Shown: positions 41,206-50,947 of the stretch, in pieces
Layout of the letters: every line of letters starts with the position of its first letter
How positions within the stretch are numbered: position 1 is the first letter of the stretch
Source: Neisseria sp. Marseille-Q6792
GTDB lineage: Bacteria; Pseudomonadota; Gammaproteobacteria; Burkholderiales; Neisseriaceae
Length of the DNA stretch: 64,000 nt
Assembly (NCBI RefSeq): GCF_943181435.1
Contig: NZ_OW969598.1
Location: 1,364,001-1,428,000, forward strand
Direction of reading: 5' to 3'
Position numbers and translations under genes: made by a program
Notes under the pieces: generated by a model
What the model saw: the letters and a program-made list of their open reading frames with translations, nothing else
The model's database searches: none
Told to the model about the DNA's origin: nothing

Positions 41206-41535
41206 TTAGTTGCCCACTGTCACATTGATATGACAAGTTTGTTTTTCAATGCGGTTACCGCGACCTTTGGCACGAGCTTGGAAACGTTTCAAGCTTGGAC
41301 CTTTGTCAACAAAGATAGTTACCACTTTCAACTCATCAATGTCGGCACCGTTATTGTGCTCGGCATTAGCAATAGCTGATTCCAATACTTTTTTAATCAA
41401 TTCAGCACCTTTTTTAGGACTGAAAGTCAAAATATTCAAAGCCTGGGCAACGTCTTTACCACGAATCAAATCAGCTACCAAACGAGCCTTTTGAGCAGAG
41501 ATACGGGCATTTTTATGTTGTGCATTTACTCTCAT
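41206..41535 (-). CDS. rplV: 50S ribosomal protein L22
   Basis: 109 residues; starts [20 protein letters not shown] and has the beta-hairpin ([20 protein letters not shown]) that reaches into the exit tunnel, the place where macrolide-resistance insertions occur; no insertion is evident. Confidence 0.97.
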   Translation of the reverse strand: MRVNAQHKNARISAQKARLVADLIRGKDVAQALNILTFSPKKGAELIKKVLESAIANAEHNNGADIDELKVVTIFVDKGPSLKRFQARAKGRGNRIEKQTCHINVTVGN

Positions 41536-41543
41536 GATTCACC

Positions 41544-41822
41544 TTATTTCTTTTTAGCCTTTTTATCAGCCAAGTGGCCTTTAAAGGTACGGGTCAATGA
41601 GAATTCACCTAATTTATGACCAACCATGTTATCACTGATAAACACGGGCACATGGGTACGGCCGTTGTGTACAGCAATGGTCAGACCGATAAAATCAGGC
41701 AGAATGGTAGAACGACGAGACCAAGTTTTAATCGGGCGCTTGTCGTTGCTTGCACGAGCAGCATCTACTTTTTTCAGCAAATGCAGGTCTACATATGGGC
41801 CTTTTTTCAATGAACGAGCCAT
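41544..41822 (-). CDS. rpsS: 30S ribosomal protein S19
   Basis: 92 residues, [19 protein letters not shown] and [19 protein letters not shown] mark uS19 in the 30S head, partner of S13. Confidence 0.97.
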
Positions 41823-41827
41823 ACTAA

Positions 41828-42661
41828 TTAACCTTTATTTGAGTAACGACGACGAACAATCATGTTATCCGTGCGTTTGTTATTACGAGTGCGGTAGCCT
41901 TTAGCAGGAGTACCCCATGGGCTAACCGGTTCGCGAGCTTCACCGGTACGACCTTCACCACCACCATGCGGGTGATCGACAGGGTTCATGACAACACCAC
42001 GAACGGTCGGACGAATACCGCGCCAACGATTAGCACCGGCTTTACCGATTTTCTTCAGGCTTTGCTCTTCGTTACCGACTTCACCGATGGTTGCACGGCA
42101 ATTTACGTTGATTTTACGAACTTCGCCAGAGCGCAGACGGACTTGAGCGTATGCGCCTTCTTTAGCCAGCAATACCGCAGAAGCACCGGCAGAACGTGCA
42201 ATTTGTGCACCTTTACCAGGCTTCATTTCGATACAGTGGATAGTCGTACCAACCGGAATGTTGCGGATCGGCAGGGTGTTACCTACTTTGATGGCAGCTT
42301 CAGCACCGGAAACCAATACAGCACCGGCTTGAATACCGCGAGGAGCGATGATGTAGCGACGTTCGCCGTCTGCATAGCACAACAGTGCAATAAAGGCAGT
42401 ACGGTTAGGATCGTATTCGATACGCTCTACTTTGGCAGGGATACCGTCTTTGTTACGTTTAAAGTCTACAACACGGTAATGGTGTTTATGACCGCCGCCT
42501 TTATGACGAGTGGTGATATGACCATTATGGTTACGACCGGCAGTAGAATTTTTCTTTTCGAGCAAAGGTGCATAAGGCGCACCTTTGTGCAAACCTTCTG
42601 TTACCACGCGAACCATGCCGCGACGGCCTGCAGAAGTTGGCTTCATTTTAACGATTGCCAT
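41828..42661 (-). CDS. rplB: 50S ribosomal protein L2
   Basis: 277 residues; central OB and SH3-like domains and the conserved C-terminal [20 protein letters not shown] with the histidine close to the peptidyl-transferase centre. Needed for subunit joining. Confidence 0.97.
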
Positions 42662-42666
42662 TTTGT

Positions 42667-42981
42667 TTATTCCTTATCTGCAGCTGCAGCAGCGGCTTCC
42701 AAATCCAACTCTTGACCGGCAGCCAAGCTTACATAAGCTTTTTTAACATCGCTGCGGCGGCCCAAAGTACGACCAAAACGCTTAGTTTTGCCTTTAGTTG
42801 TAACGGTAGTTACAGAAGCAACTTGAACACCAAACAGCAGCTCAACAGCAGCTTTGATTTCAGGTTTAGTTGCATTTGCCAAGACTTTAAACGTCATTTG
42901 GTTGCGTTTTTCAGCCAATACGTTGCTTTTTTCAGAAACGATAGGTGCCAAAATCACTTGAGTCAAACGTTGTTGATTCAT
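42667..42981 (-). CDS. rplW: 50S ribosomal protein L23
   Basis: 104 residues; docking site for trigger factor and SRP at the tunnel exit. Start taken as the ATG at 42981, which overlaps the rplD stop (ATGA) and sits 8 bases after AGGAG; an ATG two codons earlier is too close to it. The end is a run of alanines ([12 protein letters not shown]). Confidence 0.95.
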   Translation of the reverse strand: MNQQRLTQVILAPIVSEKSNVLAEKRNQMTFKVLANATKPEIKAAVELLFGVQVASVTTVTTKGKTKRFGRTLGRRSDVKKAYVSLAAGQELDLEAAAAAADKE

Positions 42982-43598
42982 ACCCATTGCTCCTCTAATT
43001 GTGCAACTGCATCTTTAGTGATGATTACTTTTTTGTAACGCAGCAAGCTGTAAGGATCAACTTGTTGAGCTTCCAAAACCAACACGTTTGGCAAGTTGCG
43101 TGAAGCCAAGTAAACATTCTCGTCGAGCTGTTTGGTTACAAACAACACTTGCTCCAGACCCAGATTTTTCACTTGTTCAGCAAAAACTTTGGTTTTAGGA
43201 GTTTCAGCAGTCAACGCTTCGATAGCAAACAAACGCTCGTCACGAGCCAATTGGGACAGAATAGTCGCCATACCGGCACGGTACATTTTACGGTTTACTT
43301 TTTGAGTGAAGTTTTCGTCAGGTTTGTTCGGGAACGCGCGACCACCTTTACGCCACAGCGGAGAAGAAGTCATACCGGAACGGGCACGGCCGGTACCTTT
43401 TTGACGCCATGGTTTTTTGGTTGAGTGTTTTACTTCGGCACGGGTTTTTTGAGCACGGTTACCAGAGCGGGCGTTTGCCAAGTAGGCATTTACCAGCTGA
43501 TGAACCAACGCTTCATTGTATTCGCGGGCGAACAAAGCATCAGAAACAGACAGGCTGCCTGAAACTTGTCCTTTAGCGTCAATTACTTTCAATTCCAT
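42978..43598 (-). CDS. rplD: 50S ribosomal protein L4
   Basis: 206 residues; the long loop [20 protein letters not shown] reaches the exit tunnel and shows no macrolide-type alteration. In E. coli L4 represses the S10 operon through the leader; here the leader is in front of rplC instead of rpsJ. Start overlaps the rplC stop (TAATG). Confidence 0.97.
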   Translation of the reverse strand: MELKVIDAKGQVSGSLSVSDALFAREYNEALVHQLVNAYLANARSGNRAQKTRAEVKHSTKKPWRQKGTGRARSGMTSSPLWRKGGRAFPNKPDENFTQKVNRKMYRAGMATILSQLARDERLFAIEALTAETPKTKVFAEQVKNLGLEQVLFVTKQLDENVYLASRNLPNVLVLEAQQVDPYSLLRYKKVIITKDAVAQLEEQWV

Positions 43599-44242
43599 TA
43601 CGCACCTACTTTCACGCTAGGACGAACTACAACATCGCTGTTGACCGCACCCGGAACAGCACCCTTAACCAACAGCAGTTGGCGTTCTGCATCAACACGG
43701 ACAACTTCCAATTTTTGAACAGTTGCTTTGGTGTTGCCGTATTGGCCGGCCATGCGCTTACCGGGGAACACGCGACCCGGGTCTTGCGCCATACCGATAG
43801 AACCTGGAACGCGGTGAGAGCGAGAGTTACCGTGGGAAGTACGTTGGGCACCGAAGTTATGACGTTTGATCGTGCCGGAGAAACCTTTACCTTTAGAGGT
43901 ACCGGTTACATCGACCAGTTGACCAACTTCAAACATAGAAACGGTGATTTCGTCACCGGCTTTCAATTCAGCCAGTTTTTCTTCAGTCAAAGCAAACTCG
44001 ATCAAACCGCGACCGGCTTCAACACCTGCTTTTGCAAAGTGTCCAGCTTCGGCTTTGTTGACACGGTTAGCTTTTTTCTGACCAAAGGTAACTTGAACGG
44101 CAGTATAACCGTCAGTATCTTTGGATTTTACTTGTGTAACGCGGTTGGTAGACATATCCAAAACGGTTACCGGAACAGAAACACCCTGTTCGTCGAACAC
44201 GCGGGTCATACCAACTTTGCGTCCAACCAGACCTAAAGTCAT
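43598..44242 (-). CDS. rplC: 50S ribosomal protein L3
   Basis: 214 residues starting [20 protein letters not shown], with [20 protein letters not shown] near the peptidyl-transferase loop. Start at 44242 follows AAAAGGAAAA; the frame open to 44314 is leader sequence. First gene of the S10 cluster here, because rpsJ is separated by the GTPase insert. Confidence 0.97.
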   Translation of the reverse strand: MTLGLVGRKVGMTRVFDEQGVSVPVTVLDMSTNRVTQVKSKDTDGYTAVQVTFGQKKANRVNKAEAGHFAKAGVEAGRGLIEFALTEEKLAELKAGDEITVSMFEVGQLVDVTGTSKGKGFSGTIKRHNFGAQRTSHGNSRSHRVPGSIGMAQDPGRVFPGKRMAGQYGNTKATVQKLEVVRVDAERQLLLVKGAVPGAVNSDVVVRPSVKVGA

Positions 44243-44267
44243 GATTATTTTCCTTTTAAAGTAAAGG

Positions 44268-44289
44268 GACAGGCTACGATTGGCCTGTC
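44268..44289 (-). promoter_or_regulatory. Leader hairpin of rplC
   Basis: GACAGGC and GCCTGTC (7 bp, extendable by AAA/TTT past a CC bulge) around CAATCGTA, read leftward and followed by CCCTTTACTTTT. Lies ~26 bases before rplC in the leader; could attenuate the operon (L4-type control is inference). Confidence 0.5.
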
Positions 44290-44332
44290 TTTCGGACAAA
44301 GTTAAACTTAGCACAAATGTACCAAGCTCGGC

Positions 44333-44362
44333 ATTATATCCGACAAGTTAAAGAAATATCAA
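44333..44362 (-). promoter_or_regulatory. Promoter of the S10 cluster (rplC)
   Basis: TTGATA, 18-base spacer, perfect TATAAT, read leftward, about 90 bases before the rplC start. One of the best promoter matches in the window. Confidence 0.75.
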
Positions 44363-44386
44363 TAGAAATATCAGAAATATCTTCAA

Positions 44387-44424
44387 TATGCCGTCTGAAG
44401 CGTTTTGAATCTTCAGACGGCATA
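44387..44424. terminator. DUS inverted repeat behind the GTPase gene
   Basis: TATGCCGTCTGAAG (44387-44400) pairs with 44411-44424, 10-base loop, between the GTPase stop and the rplC promoter. It insulates the two units. Confidence 0.75.
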
Positions 44425-44456
44425 GGGTCGGGCTATTTTAAAGGATCGGTATCCGA

Positions 44457-45143
44457 TTATCGCGGCGTATGCATCTTTCTCCGACAAATCGGAATATGGT
44501 TGATGACTGCATCCATTATTTCTTCGAGATGGTAGTTTTCGTATGCCGAATAGTAAACAGGTCTAGAAATCTGCAAACCTGTCGCTTCCAGAATCCTTTT
44601 TTGTACCGATTCAGCCTTCTCGTCTAGAAACTGTTGCAAATTCGGCTGCGGCTGATGCAGCACCTTATCCCAATAACGTCCTTTCATCGCCATATCCGCC
44701 TGATTGATTGCAACAACAACCCTATCCGGATCAATCATTTTAAGGATAACGTCCCTCAATAAATCATAGGCCGTACCCAAATCGCGGGAGCTGCCGTCAA
44801 GGATAACAAACACCAAATCTATCCAGCCCCACTGCCCATCCGAATGAGTATAGGTTTTAGACAGGACATCAATCAGTTTTTTCCGATGTGCGCGGTCGGC
44901 TTCTTTCCCGTCGCCCAAACCTGCGCTGTCCCAAAACCGCAACACATCGTTCAGCATATAGCTTTCGACCAATTGCGTTTCGGGATCCACGCCTGTACCT
45001 ACCTTGGCTTTTTGTTCGCCAAACAAGGCATTTAAGGTTGGGGACTTGCCGACACCTGTCGCACCGACAAGCAAGACATCCAAAGGACGGAAATCGGCTG
45101 CTGTGACCTTTTGCCCGATTTCGGAAATACGGTAACGATGCAT
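44457..45143 (-). CDS. Era/YfjP-like P-loop GTPase inserted between rpsJ and rplC
   Basis: 228 residues, complete GTPase core: G1 GATGVGKS (27-34), G3 DSAG (72-75), G4 NQAD (147-150, Gln for the usual Lys), G5 SAY (199-201). The segment ILDGSSRDLGTAYDLL between G3 and G4 is typical of the YfjP/YeeP or IRG-like group, but the exact family is uncertain. No membrane helix and no extra RNA-binding domain, so it is soluble and lacks the Era KH domain. AGGAG lies six bases before the ATG. It follows a truncated paralogue by 20 bases. Role unknown; nothing shows a ribosomal function beyond location. Confidence 0.8.
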   Translation of the reverse strand: MHRYRISEIGQKVTAADFRPLDVLLVGATGVGKSPTLNALFGEQKAKVGTGVDPETQLVESYMLNDVLRFWDSAGLGDGKEADRAHRKKLIDVLSKTYTHSDGQWGWIDLVFVILDGSSRDLGTAYDLLRDVILKMIDPDRVVVAINQADMAMKGRYWDKVLHQPQPNLQQFLDEKAESVQKRILEATGLQISRPVYYSAYENYHLEEIMDAVINHIPICRRKMHTPR

Positions 45144-45163
45144 ATGTGCTCCTACCAGCCAAA

Positions 45164-45868
45164 CTAAGAGGCAAACGTGCTAATCATCCCTCCAATCGCT
45201 TTTGCAGCACCACCGATCAGCGTCCCGACGACGCTCGCTATCGTTGAAACAACTTCTTTAACCGCGTCTCCCGCAGCCCCCAATATTTTCTCCAGCGCAC
45301 TGCCGATACTGCTGTCGATTTCTTGCCGCTCCTCCTGTTTGCGGCGGCTGGTATCTCGTTCGATTTCTTCCACATTAATCTTCTCTGCCACAATCACCCG
45401 TTTTTCAGACGGCATAGCCGTAATGATGTAACGCAACAGGCGGGTTATGTTATAGGGACGCTGCTCCTCATCCTCACTCTTAAAGCCTGCTGAAAAATAG
45501 ATCGGATTGACCGTAACGCCGGTAGCTTCCTGAATGCGCTTGCGTGTCGAACACACTTTCTCCTCCAAAAAGTTTTCCAAGGCGGCGTTCGGACGGCCGG
45601 CTTCCGCATCCCAATTCCGCCCTTTCATCGCCATATCGCACTGATTAATCGCAACCAGCAACCGGTCTGTACGGCCTTCCCCGCTCTTCTTCAATGTATT
45701 GATGATTACATTGTTAATCAGTTCGTACGATGTCCCCAAGTCCCTGGAACCGCCGTCAAGCAGCACCAAAACCAAGTCGATTATAGGGCAAGCCTTAGGA
45801 AGGCTATGGATAAAAAATATCCTGTTTTGTTCACTAAAAAATGCCGTCTGAAGATTCTTGAGGCACAA
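45164..45868 (-). pseudogene. N-terminally truncated GTPase paralogue with hydrophobic tail
   Basis: The open frame has 234 codons, but only from base ~45784 leftward does it match the neighbouring GTPase (IDLVLVLLDGGSRDLGTSYEL; VAINQCDMAMKGRNWD is the G4 region). G1 and G3 are gone, so nucleotide binding should be lost. The first 28 codons run through a DUS and are not conserved sequence. It has a C-terminal extension absent from the neighbour: a charged helix (~165-190) and a Gly/Ala-rich amphipathic or membrane-active tail (IASVVGTLIGGAAKAIGGMI). Could be a decayed gene, or an expressed tail protein if a start exists. Confidence 0.65.
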
Positions 45869-45964
45869 AATAAGCCGATTTCACCGACCGCACTGTTTTT
45901 TGATTTTGTTGTTTTATCTTGAATCTGTTTGCCGCCGCATATTTTCAGACGGCATAACATAAAA

Positions 45965-45993
45965 AATCCCCAAGCATTGATTGCTTGGGGATT
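45965..45993 (-). terminator. Rho-independent terminator of rpsJ (str operon)
   Basis: 12-bp perfect stem AATCCCCAAGCA (45965-45976) with 45982-45993, 5-base loop. Read leftward it runs into TTTTTT. Lies 14 bases beyond the rpsJ stop, so rpsJ ends this transcription unit. Inverted DUS copies at 45841-45852 and 45944-45955 lie further on. Confidence 0.88.
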
Positions 45994-46007
45994 CTCAGTA
46001 GTCCTGA

Positions 46008-46319
46008 TTATTGAACTTTGATTTCTACATCAACACCTGCAGGTAAGTCCAGCTTCATTAGTGCTTCAGTAGTTTTATCAGTCCAATCCACAATGTCCAT
46101 CAGGCGCAAGTGGGTGCGGATTTCCAATTGTTCACGAGAAGTTTTATTCACGTGTGGAGAACGCAGAATGTTGAAGCGCTCGATTTTAGTCGGCAACGGA
46201 ATCGGGCCTTTTACAACGGCACCAGTACGTTTTGCAGTTTCAACAATTTCTTGGGCAGAACGGTCGATCAGGCTGTAATCATAAGCTTTCAGGCGGATAC
46301 GGATTTTTTGGTTTGCCAT
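46008..46319 (-). CDS. rpsJ: 30S ribosomal protein S10
   Basis: 103 residues; also NusE, the antitermination partner of NusB/NusG. Val57 in the loop HVNKTSREQ is the tetracycline-susceptible allele (Met57 is known from resistant gonococci). Here it is the last gene of the str unit (17 bases after tufA) rather than the first of the S10 operon. Confidence 0.97.
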   Translation of the reverse strand: MANQKIRIRLKAYDYSLIDRSAQEIVETAKRTGAVVKGPIPLPTKIERFNILRSPHVNKTSREQLEIRTHLRLMDIVDWTDKTTEALMKLDLPAGVDVEIKVQ

Positions 46320-46336
46320 TTATCAATATCCTTCAA

Positions 46337-47521
46337 TTAAGCGATTACAGAAGAAACCACGCCGGCACCTACGGTACGGCCACCTTCGCGAATCGCAAAG
46401 CGCAGGCCTTCTTCCATAGCGATAGGCGCAATCAGTTCTACAGTAATGGTTACGTTCTCACCCGGCATTACCATTTCTACACCTTCTTCCAAAGTAACCG
46501 CGCCGGTTACGTCGGTAGTACGGAAGTAGAATTGTGGACGGTAGTTGGCGAAGAACGGAGTGTGACGACCACCCTCTTCTTTGCTCAGTACGTATACTTC
46601 TGCTTTGAACTTGGTGTGAGGAGTGATAGTACCCGGTTTAGCCAATACCTGACCGCGTTCCACTTCTTCACGTTTGGTACCACGCAGCAATACGCCTACG
46701 TTGTCACCTGCTTGACCTTCGTCCAGCAGTTTGCGGAACATTTCAACGCCGGTACAAGTGGTTTTTTGGGTTTCTTTCAGACCTACGATTTCGATCTCGT
46801 CACCAACGTGGATGATACCGCGCTCTACACGACCGGTTACTACCGTACCACGACCGGAAATAGAGAATACGTCTTCGATAGGCAACAGGAACGGTTTGTC
46901 CACGGCACGCTCAGGAGTCGGGATGTAGCTGTCCAATGCAGCAGCCAATTCAAAGATTTTTTCTTCGTAAGCTGCGTCGCCTTCCAAGGCTTTCAGTGCA
47001 GAACCTTGTACGATCGGGCAGTCGTCGCCTGGGAAGTCGTAGCTTGACAGCAAGTCACGGATTTCCATTTCAACCAGTTCCAACAGCTCGGCATCGTCAA
47101 CCATGTCGCATTTGTTCATGAACACGATGATGTAAGGTACGCCTACTTGGCGGGCCAACAGGATGTGTTCGCGGGTTTGCGGCATAGGACCGTCAGCTGC
47201 GGAACATACCAAGATCGCACCGTCCATTTGGGCTGCGCCGGTAATCATGTTTTTAACGTAGTCGGCGTGACCCGGGCAGTCTACGTGTGCGTAGTGGCGG
47301 GTTTCGGTTTCGTATTCTACGTGTGAGGTATTAATGGTAATACCGCGGGCTTTTTCTTCAGGAGCGTTGTCGATTTGGTCGTAAGCTTTTGCAGCGCCAC
47401 CGAATTTTTTAGCCAAAATAGTAGTCAAAGCAGCAGTCAGAGTGGTTTTACCATGGTCAACGTGACCGATGGTGCCAACGTTTACGTGCGGTTTGCTACG
47501 TTCAAATTTTTCCTTAGCCAT
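46337..47521 (-). CDS. tufA: Elongation factor Tu, copy A
   Basis: 394 residues: GTP-binding [11 protein letters not shown] (~18-28), [16 protein letters not shown], and domains 2-3. Delivers aminoacyl-tRNA to the ribosome. The C-terminal 300 residues are identical to the second copy at the right edge, with only scattered silent differences, consistent with gene conversion. Confidence 0.98.
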   Translation of the reverse strand: MAKEKFERSKPHVNVGTIGHVDHGKTTLTAALTTILAKKFGGAAKAYDQIDNAPEEKARGITINTSHVEYETETRHYAHVDCPGHADYVKNMITGAAQMDGAILVCSAADGPMPQTREHILLARQVGVPYIIVFMNKCDMVDDAELLELVEMEIRDLLSSYDFPGDDCPIVQGSALKALEGDAAYEEKIFELAAALDSYIPTPERAVDKPFLLPIEDVFSISGRGTVVTGRVERGIIHVGDEIEIVGLKETQKTTCTGVEMFRKLLDEGQAGDNVGVLLRGTKREEVERGQVLAKPGTITPHTKFKAEVYVLSKEEGGRHTPFFANYRPQFYFRTTDVTGAVTLEEGVEMVMPGENVTITVELIAPIAMEEGLRFAIREGGRTVGAGVVSSVIA

Positions 47522-47562
47522 GAGCTAATTCCTTTACATATAAAGATCGATTAAAGAACAAT

Positions 47563-47598
47563 GGCCGTCTGAAAATTTATTTTCAGTTTCAGACGGCC
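47563..47598. terminator. AG-type DUS hairpin between fusA and tufA
   Basis: GGCCGTCTGAAA (47563-47574) pairs with 47587-47598, 12-base loop, right after the fusA stop. It may reduce or process read-through into tufA. Confidence 0.65.
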
Positions 47599-47606
47599 TT
47601 TTCTGA

Positions 47607-49712
47607 TTAGCCTTTGCGGGCTTCAGTTACAGCAGCAGCTACGTGAGCAGGAGCTTCAGCGTATTTTTTGAACTCCATGGAGTAAGTAGCGCGGCCTTGG
47701 GTTGCGGAACGCAGGTCGGTAGAATAACCGAACATTTCTGCCAGAGGTACTTCGGCACGGACTTTCTTACCGCCAATACCGTCATCATCCATACCCAATA
47801 CAACGCCGCGACGACGGTTCAAGTCGCCCATTACGTCACCCATGTATTCTTCAGGGGTTTCCACTTCAACTGCCATGATTGGCTCAAGCAGAGCAGGATT
47901 GGCTTTACGCATACCTTCTTTGAAAGCTTGAGAAGCAGCCAATTCGAAAGCCAGTTGAGAGGAGTCGACATCGTGTGAGGAACCGAAAATCAAACGTACG
48001 CGTACGTCAACTACTGGGTAGCCTGCAACAATACCATTAGGCAAGGTGTCGCGGATACCTTTATCGACAGACGGAATGAATTCGCGAGGAATAACACCAC
48101 CTTTGATTTCATCGATAAATTCGTAGCCTGCACCACCCGGTTCCATAGGTTCCATTTTGATCACAACGTGACCGTATTGACCTTTACCACCGGATTGTTT
48201 GGCATGTTTGTATTCAGCTTCAACTTCTTTACGGATGGTTTCGCGGTAAGCCACTTGAGGCGCACCGATATTCGCTTCCACACCGAATTCACGTTTCATA
48301 CGGTCTACAATAATTTCCAAGTGCAGCTCACCCATACCAGAAATAATGGTTTGACCGGACTCTTCGTCTGTACGGACACGGAAAGAAGGGTCTTCTTTAG
48401 CCAGACGGTTCAGGGCGATACCCATTTTCTCTTGGTCGGCTTTGGTTTTCGGCTCAACGGCAATATGGATTACCGGCTCGGGGAATTCCATGCGCTCCAA
48501 GATAATCGGTGCATTTTCTGCACACAAGGTTTCACCGGTAGTAACGTCTTTCAGACCGATAGCAGCGGCGATGTCGCCAGCGCGTACTTCTTCGATTTCA
48601 GTACGGTCTGCAGCAGTCATTTGTACCAAACGGCCAATACGTTCGCGAGTGCCTTTTACGGAGTTCAATACGGTATCACCGGATTTCACAACGCCAGAGT
48701 AAACGCGGATAAAGGTCAATTGACCAACGTATTTGTCGTTCAACATTTTGAACGCCAATGCAGAGAATTTCTCTTCATCGCTGGCTTGACGGCTGTCGGC
48801 TTCTTCAGTGTTAGGATTAACACCTTGAACCGGAGGAATATCGGTAGGAGCTGGCAGCAATTCTACAACTGCGTCCAACATACGTTGAACACCTTTGTTT
48901 TTAAATGCAGAACCGCACAACATTGGTTGGATTTCACCTGCCAGAGTACGTTGACGCAATGCACCTACGATTTCTTCCTCGGTCAGTTCATCACCACCCA
49001 AGTATTTGTCCATCAATTCTTCGCTGGCTTCTGCTGCGGCTTCAATCATGTTTTGACGCCATTCCTCGGCAGTTTCAACCAATTCGGTGGGAATGTCGCC
49101 ATAAGTAAAGGTCGTACCTTTATCGGCCTCATTCCAAATGATGGATTTCATTTTCAGCAGATCAACAACACCGGTGAAACTGTCTTCTGCACCAACTGGG
49201 ATTACGATAGGTACAGGGTTTGCGCGCAAACGGGTTTTCATTTGCTCGACAACGCGGAAGAAGTTGGCACCTTGACGGTCCATCTTATTTACAAACGCCA
49301 AGCGTGGCACTTGGTATTTGTTGGCTTGACGCCATACAGTTTCAGATTGTGGTTGAACACCGCCCACTGCACAGTAAACCATTACCGCACCATCCAATAC
49401 ACGCATAGAACGCTCTACCTCTACGGTAAAGTCAACGTGTCCTGGGGTGTCGATGATGTTGAAGCGGTGTTCGGGGAATTGTTTCGCCATACCGGACCAG
49501 TAGGAAGTTACGGCAGCAGAGGTAATGGTAATACCGCGCTCTTGCTCTTGTTCCATGTAGTCGGTAGTAGCCGCACCGTCATGCACTTCGCCTAATTTGT
49601 GGGTCAAACCAGTATAGAACAAAATACGTTCTGTCGTCGTGGTTTTACCCGCATCGATATGGGCGGAAATACCAATGTTGCGGTACAGGCTGATCGGGGT
49701 CTTACGAGCCAT
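47607..49712 (-). CDS. fusA: Elongation factor G
   Basis: 701 residues, five-domain translocase; G1 [19 protein letters not shown] near residue 17, then DTPGHVDF and [10 protein letters not shown]. Also works with RRF in ribosome recycling. 18 bases after rpsG. Confidence 0.98.
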   Translation of the reverse strand: MARKTPISLYRNIGISAHIDAGKTTTTERILFYTGLTHKLGEVHDGAATTDYMEQEQERGITITSAAVTSYWSGMAKQFPEHRFNIIDTPGHVDFTVEVERSMRVLDGAVMVYCAVGGVQPQSETVWRQANKYQVPRLAFVNKMDRQGANFFRVVEQMKTRLRANPVPIVIPVGAEDSFTGVVDLLKMKSIIWNEADKGTTFTYGDIPTELVETAEEWRQNMIEAAAEASEELMDKYLGGDELTEEEIVGALRQRTLAGEIQPMLCGSAFKNKGVQRMLDAVVELLPAPTDIPPVQGVNPNTEEADSRQASDEEKFSALAFKMLNDKYVGQLTFIRVYSGVVKSGDTVLNSVKGTRERIGRLVQMTAADRTEIEEVRAGDIAAAIGLKDVTTGETLCAENAPIILERMEFPEPVIHIAVEPKTKADQEKMGIALNRLAKEDPSFRVRTDEESGQTIISGMGELHLEIIVDRMKREFGVEANIGAPQVAYRETIRKEVEAEYKHAKQSGGKGQYGHVVIKMEPMEPGGAGYEFIDEIKGGVIPREFIPSVDKGIRDTLPNGIVAGYPVVDVRVRLIFGSSHDVDSSQLAFELAASQAFKEGMRKANPALLEPIMAVEVETPEEYMGDVMGDLNRRRGVVLGMDDDGIGGKKVRAEVPLAEMFGYSTDLRSATQGRATYSMEFKKYAEAPAHVAAAVTEARKG

Positions 49713-49730
49713 TTTATTAGCCTTTCAAAA

Positions 49731-50201
49731 TTAGAAACGGAAGTGAGAGAATGCTTTGTTGGCTTCAGCCATACGGTGTACTTCTTCACGTTTTTTCAAC
49801 GCACCGCCACGGCCTTCAGCCGCATCAATCAATTCACCTGCCAAACGCAGGTCCATGGATTTCTCACCACGTTTGCGGGCCGCATCGCGAACCCAACGCA
49901 TTGCCAAAGCCAAACGGCGTGAAGGACGAACTTCAACAGGAACTTGGTAGTTTGCACCACCTACACGGCGGCTTTTCACTTCCACGATAGGTTTGGCGTT
50001 TGCAATGGCTTCGTTAAATACTTCGATTGCTGCTTTGCCGGTTTTTTTCTCAATTTGCTCCAGCGCACCATAAACGATACGCTCTGCAACAGATTTTTTA
50101 CCGTCAATCATCAATACGTTCATGAATTTAGTCAGCTCAACGCTGCCGAATTTAGGATCTGGCAGTACGTCGCGCTTAGGGACTTCTCTACGTCTTGGCA
50201 T
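49731..50201 (-). CDS. rpsG: 30S ribosomal protein S7
   Basis: 156 residues; starts [17 protein letters not shown] and nucleates the 30S head. The 117-base gap to rpsL is where S7 feedback control acts in E. coli; the gap contains a TGGGT...ACCCA pairing possibility (50227-50250), but no clear match was proved. Confidence 0.97.
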   Translation of the reverse strand: MPRRREVPKRDVLPDPKFGSVELTKFMNVLMIDGKKSVAERIVYGALEQIEKKTGKAAIEVFNEAIANAKPIVEVKSRRVGGANYQVPVEVRPSRRLALAMRWVRDAARKRGEKSMDLRLAGELIDAAEGRGGALKKREEVHRMAEANKAFSHFRF

Positions 50202-50318
50202 TTTAATTTCCTTTAATCTATTCAGTTGGGTCTATTCCCATGAATACCCAATTGAGTATTCACTTACTCGGCCGTTGTTCAGCTTAGGCGGCCGACGTGC
50301 CTATTTGAGTCCCGATAA

Positions 50319-50690
50319 TTATTTAGGACGCTTAGCACCGTATTTAGAACGGGCTTGTTTACGGTCTTTAACACCTGCAGTATCCAAAGAACCGCGTACA
50401 GTGTGGTAACGTACACCTGGCAAGTCTTTTACACGACCGCCGCGAATCAATACGACGCTGTGCTCTTGCAGGTTGTGGCCTTCACCGCCGATGTATGAAA
50501 TGACTTCAAAACCGTTGGTCAGGCGAACTTTACATACTTTACGCAATGCAGAGTTAGGTTTTTTAGGGGTAGTTGTGTATACACGGGTGCACACGCCACG
50601 TTTTTGCGGGCAAGCTTCCAGTGCAGGCACTTTGTTTACGTACACAGGCTTTTGACGGCCTTTGCGTACCAATTGGTTGATAGTTGGCAT
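50319..50690 (-). CDS. rpsL: 30S ribosomal protein S12
   Basis: 123 residues from the ATG at 50690 ([13 protein letters not shown]); the open frame to 50738 is leader. Decoding-centre protein. Lys43 ([12 protein letters not shown]) and Lys88 ([11 protein letters not shown]) are unchanged, i.e. streptomycin-susceptible. First gene of rpsL-rpsG-fusA-tufA-rpsJ. Confidence 0.97.
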   Translation of the reverse strand: MPTINQLVRKGRQKPVYVNKVPALEACPQKRGVCTRVYTTTPKKPNSALRKVCKVRLTNGFEVISYIGGEGHNLQEHSVVLIRGGRVKDLPGVRYHTVRGSLDTAGVKDRKQARSKYGAKRPK

Positions 50691-50745
50691 ATTTTCTCGT
50701 CCTGTTGAGTTAAATACTTGCCGACACCATGTCGACAAGAGTGGA

Positions 50746-50775
50746 ATTATATTTTTATTGCAAGCATACAGTCAA
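50746..50775 (-). promoter_or_regulatory. Promoter of the str operon
   Basis: TTGACT, 18-base spacer, perfect TATAAT, read leftward, 55 bases before rpsL. Confidence 0.78.
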
Positions 50776-50895
50776 GCGCAAGATCAGGAAGATTCATCAT
50801 TTTTCTTTTTTCAGATAAACATTTAGGTCCCTTATACTCATAAACAACTATTACCAGAAAGGAAATCACTAATAATTTAAATGCCGTCTGAAAGA

Positions 50896-50924
50896 AAAAC
50901 CGCAAGCTTAAAGCTTGCGGTTTT
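50896..50924 (-). terminator. Terminator of rpoC
   Basis: 13-bp perfect stem AAAACCGCAAGCT (50896-50908) with 50912-50924, 3-base loop; 24 bases after the rpoC stop; read leftward followed by TCTTTC and a DUS. Confidence 0.87.
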
Positions 50925-50947
50925 GTATTGAATAAACGCACCAAAGA

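Noticed and set aside
46232..47047. Large opposite-strand frames across tufA, fusA, rpoB and rpoC
   Set aside because: Mirror frames caused by biased codon use in highly expressed genes.
50747..50944. 65-codon open frame upstream of rpsL
   Set aside because: Spans the rpoC terminator and the str promoter; no ribosome site.
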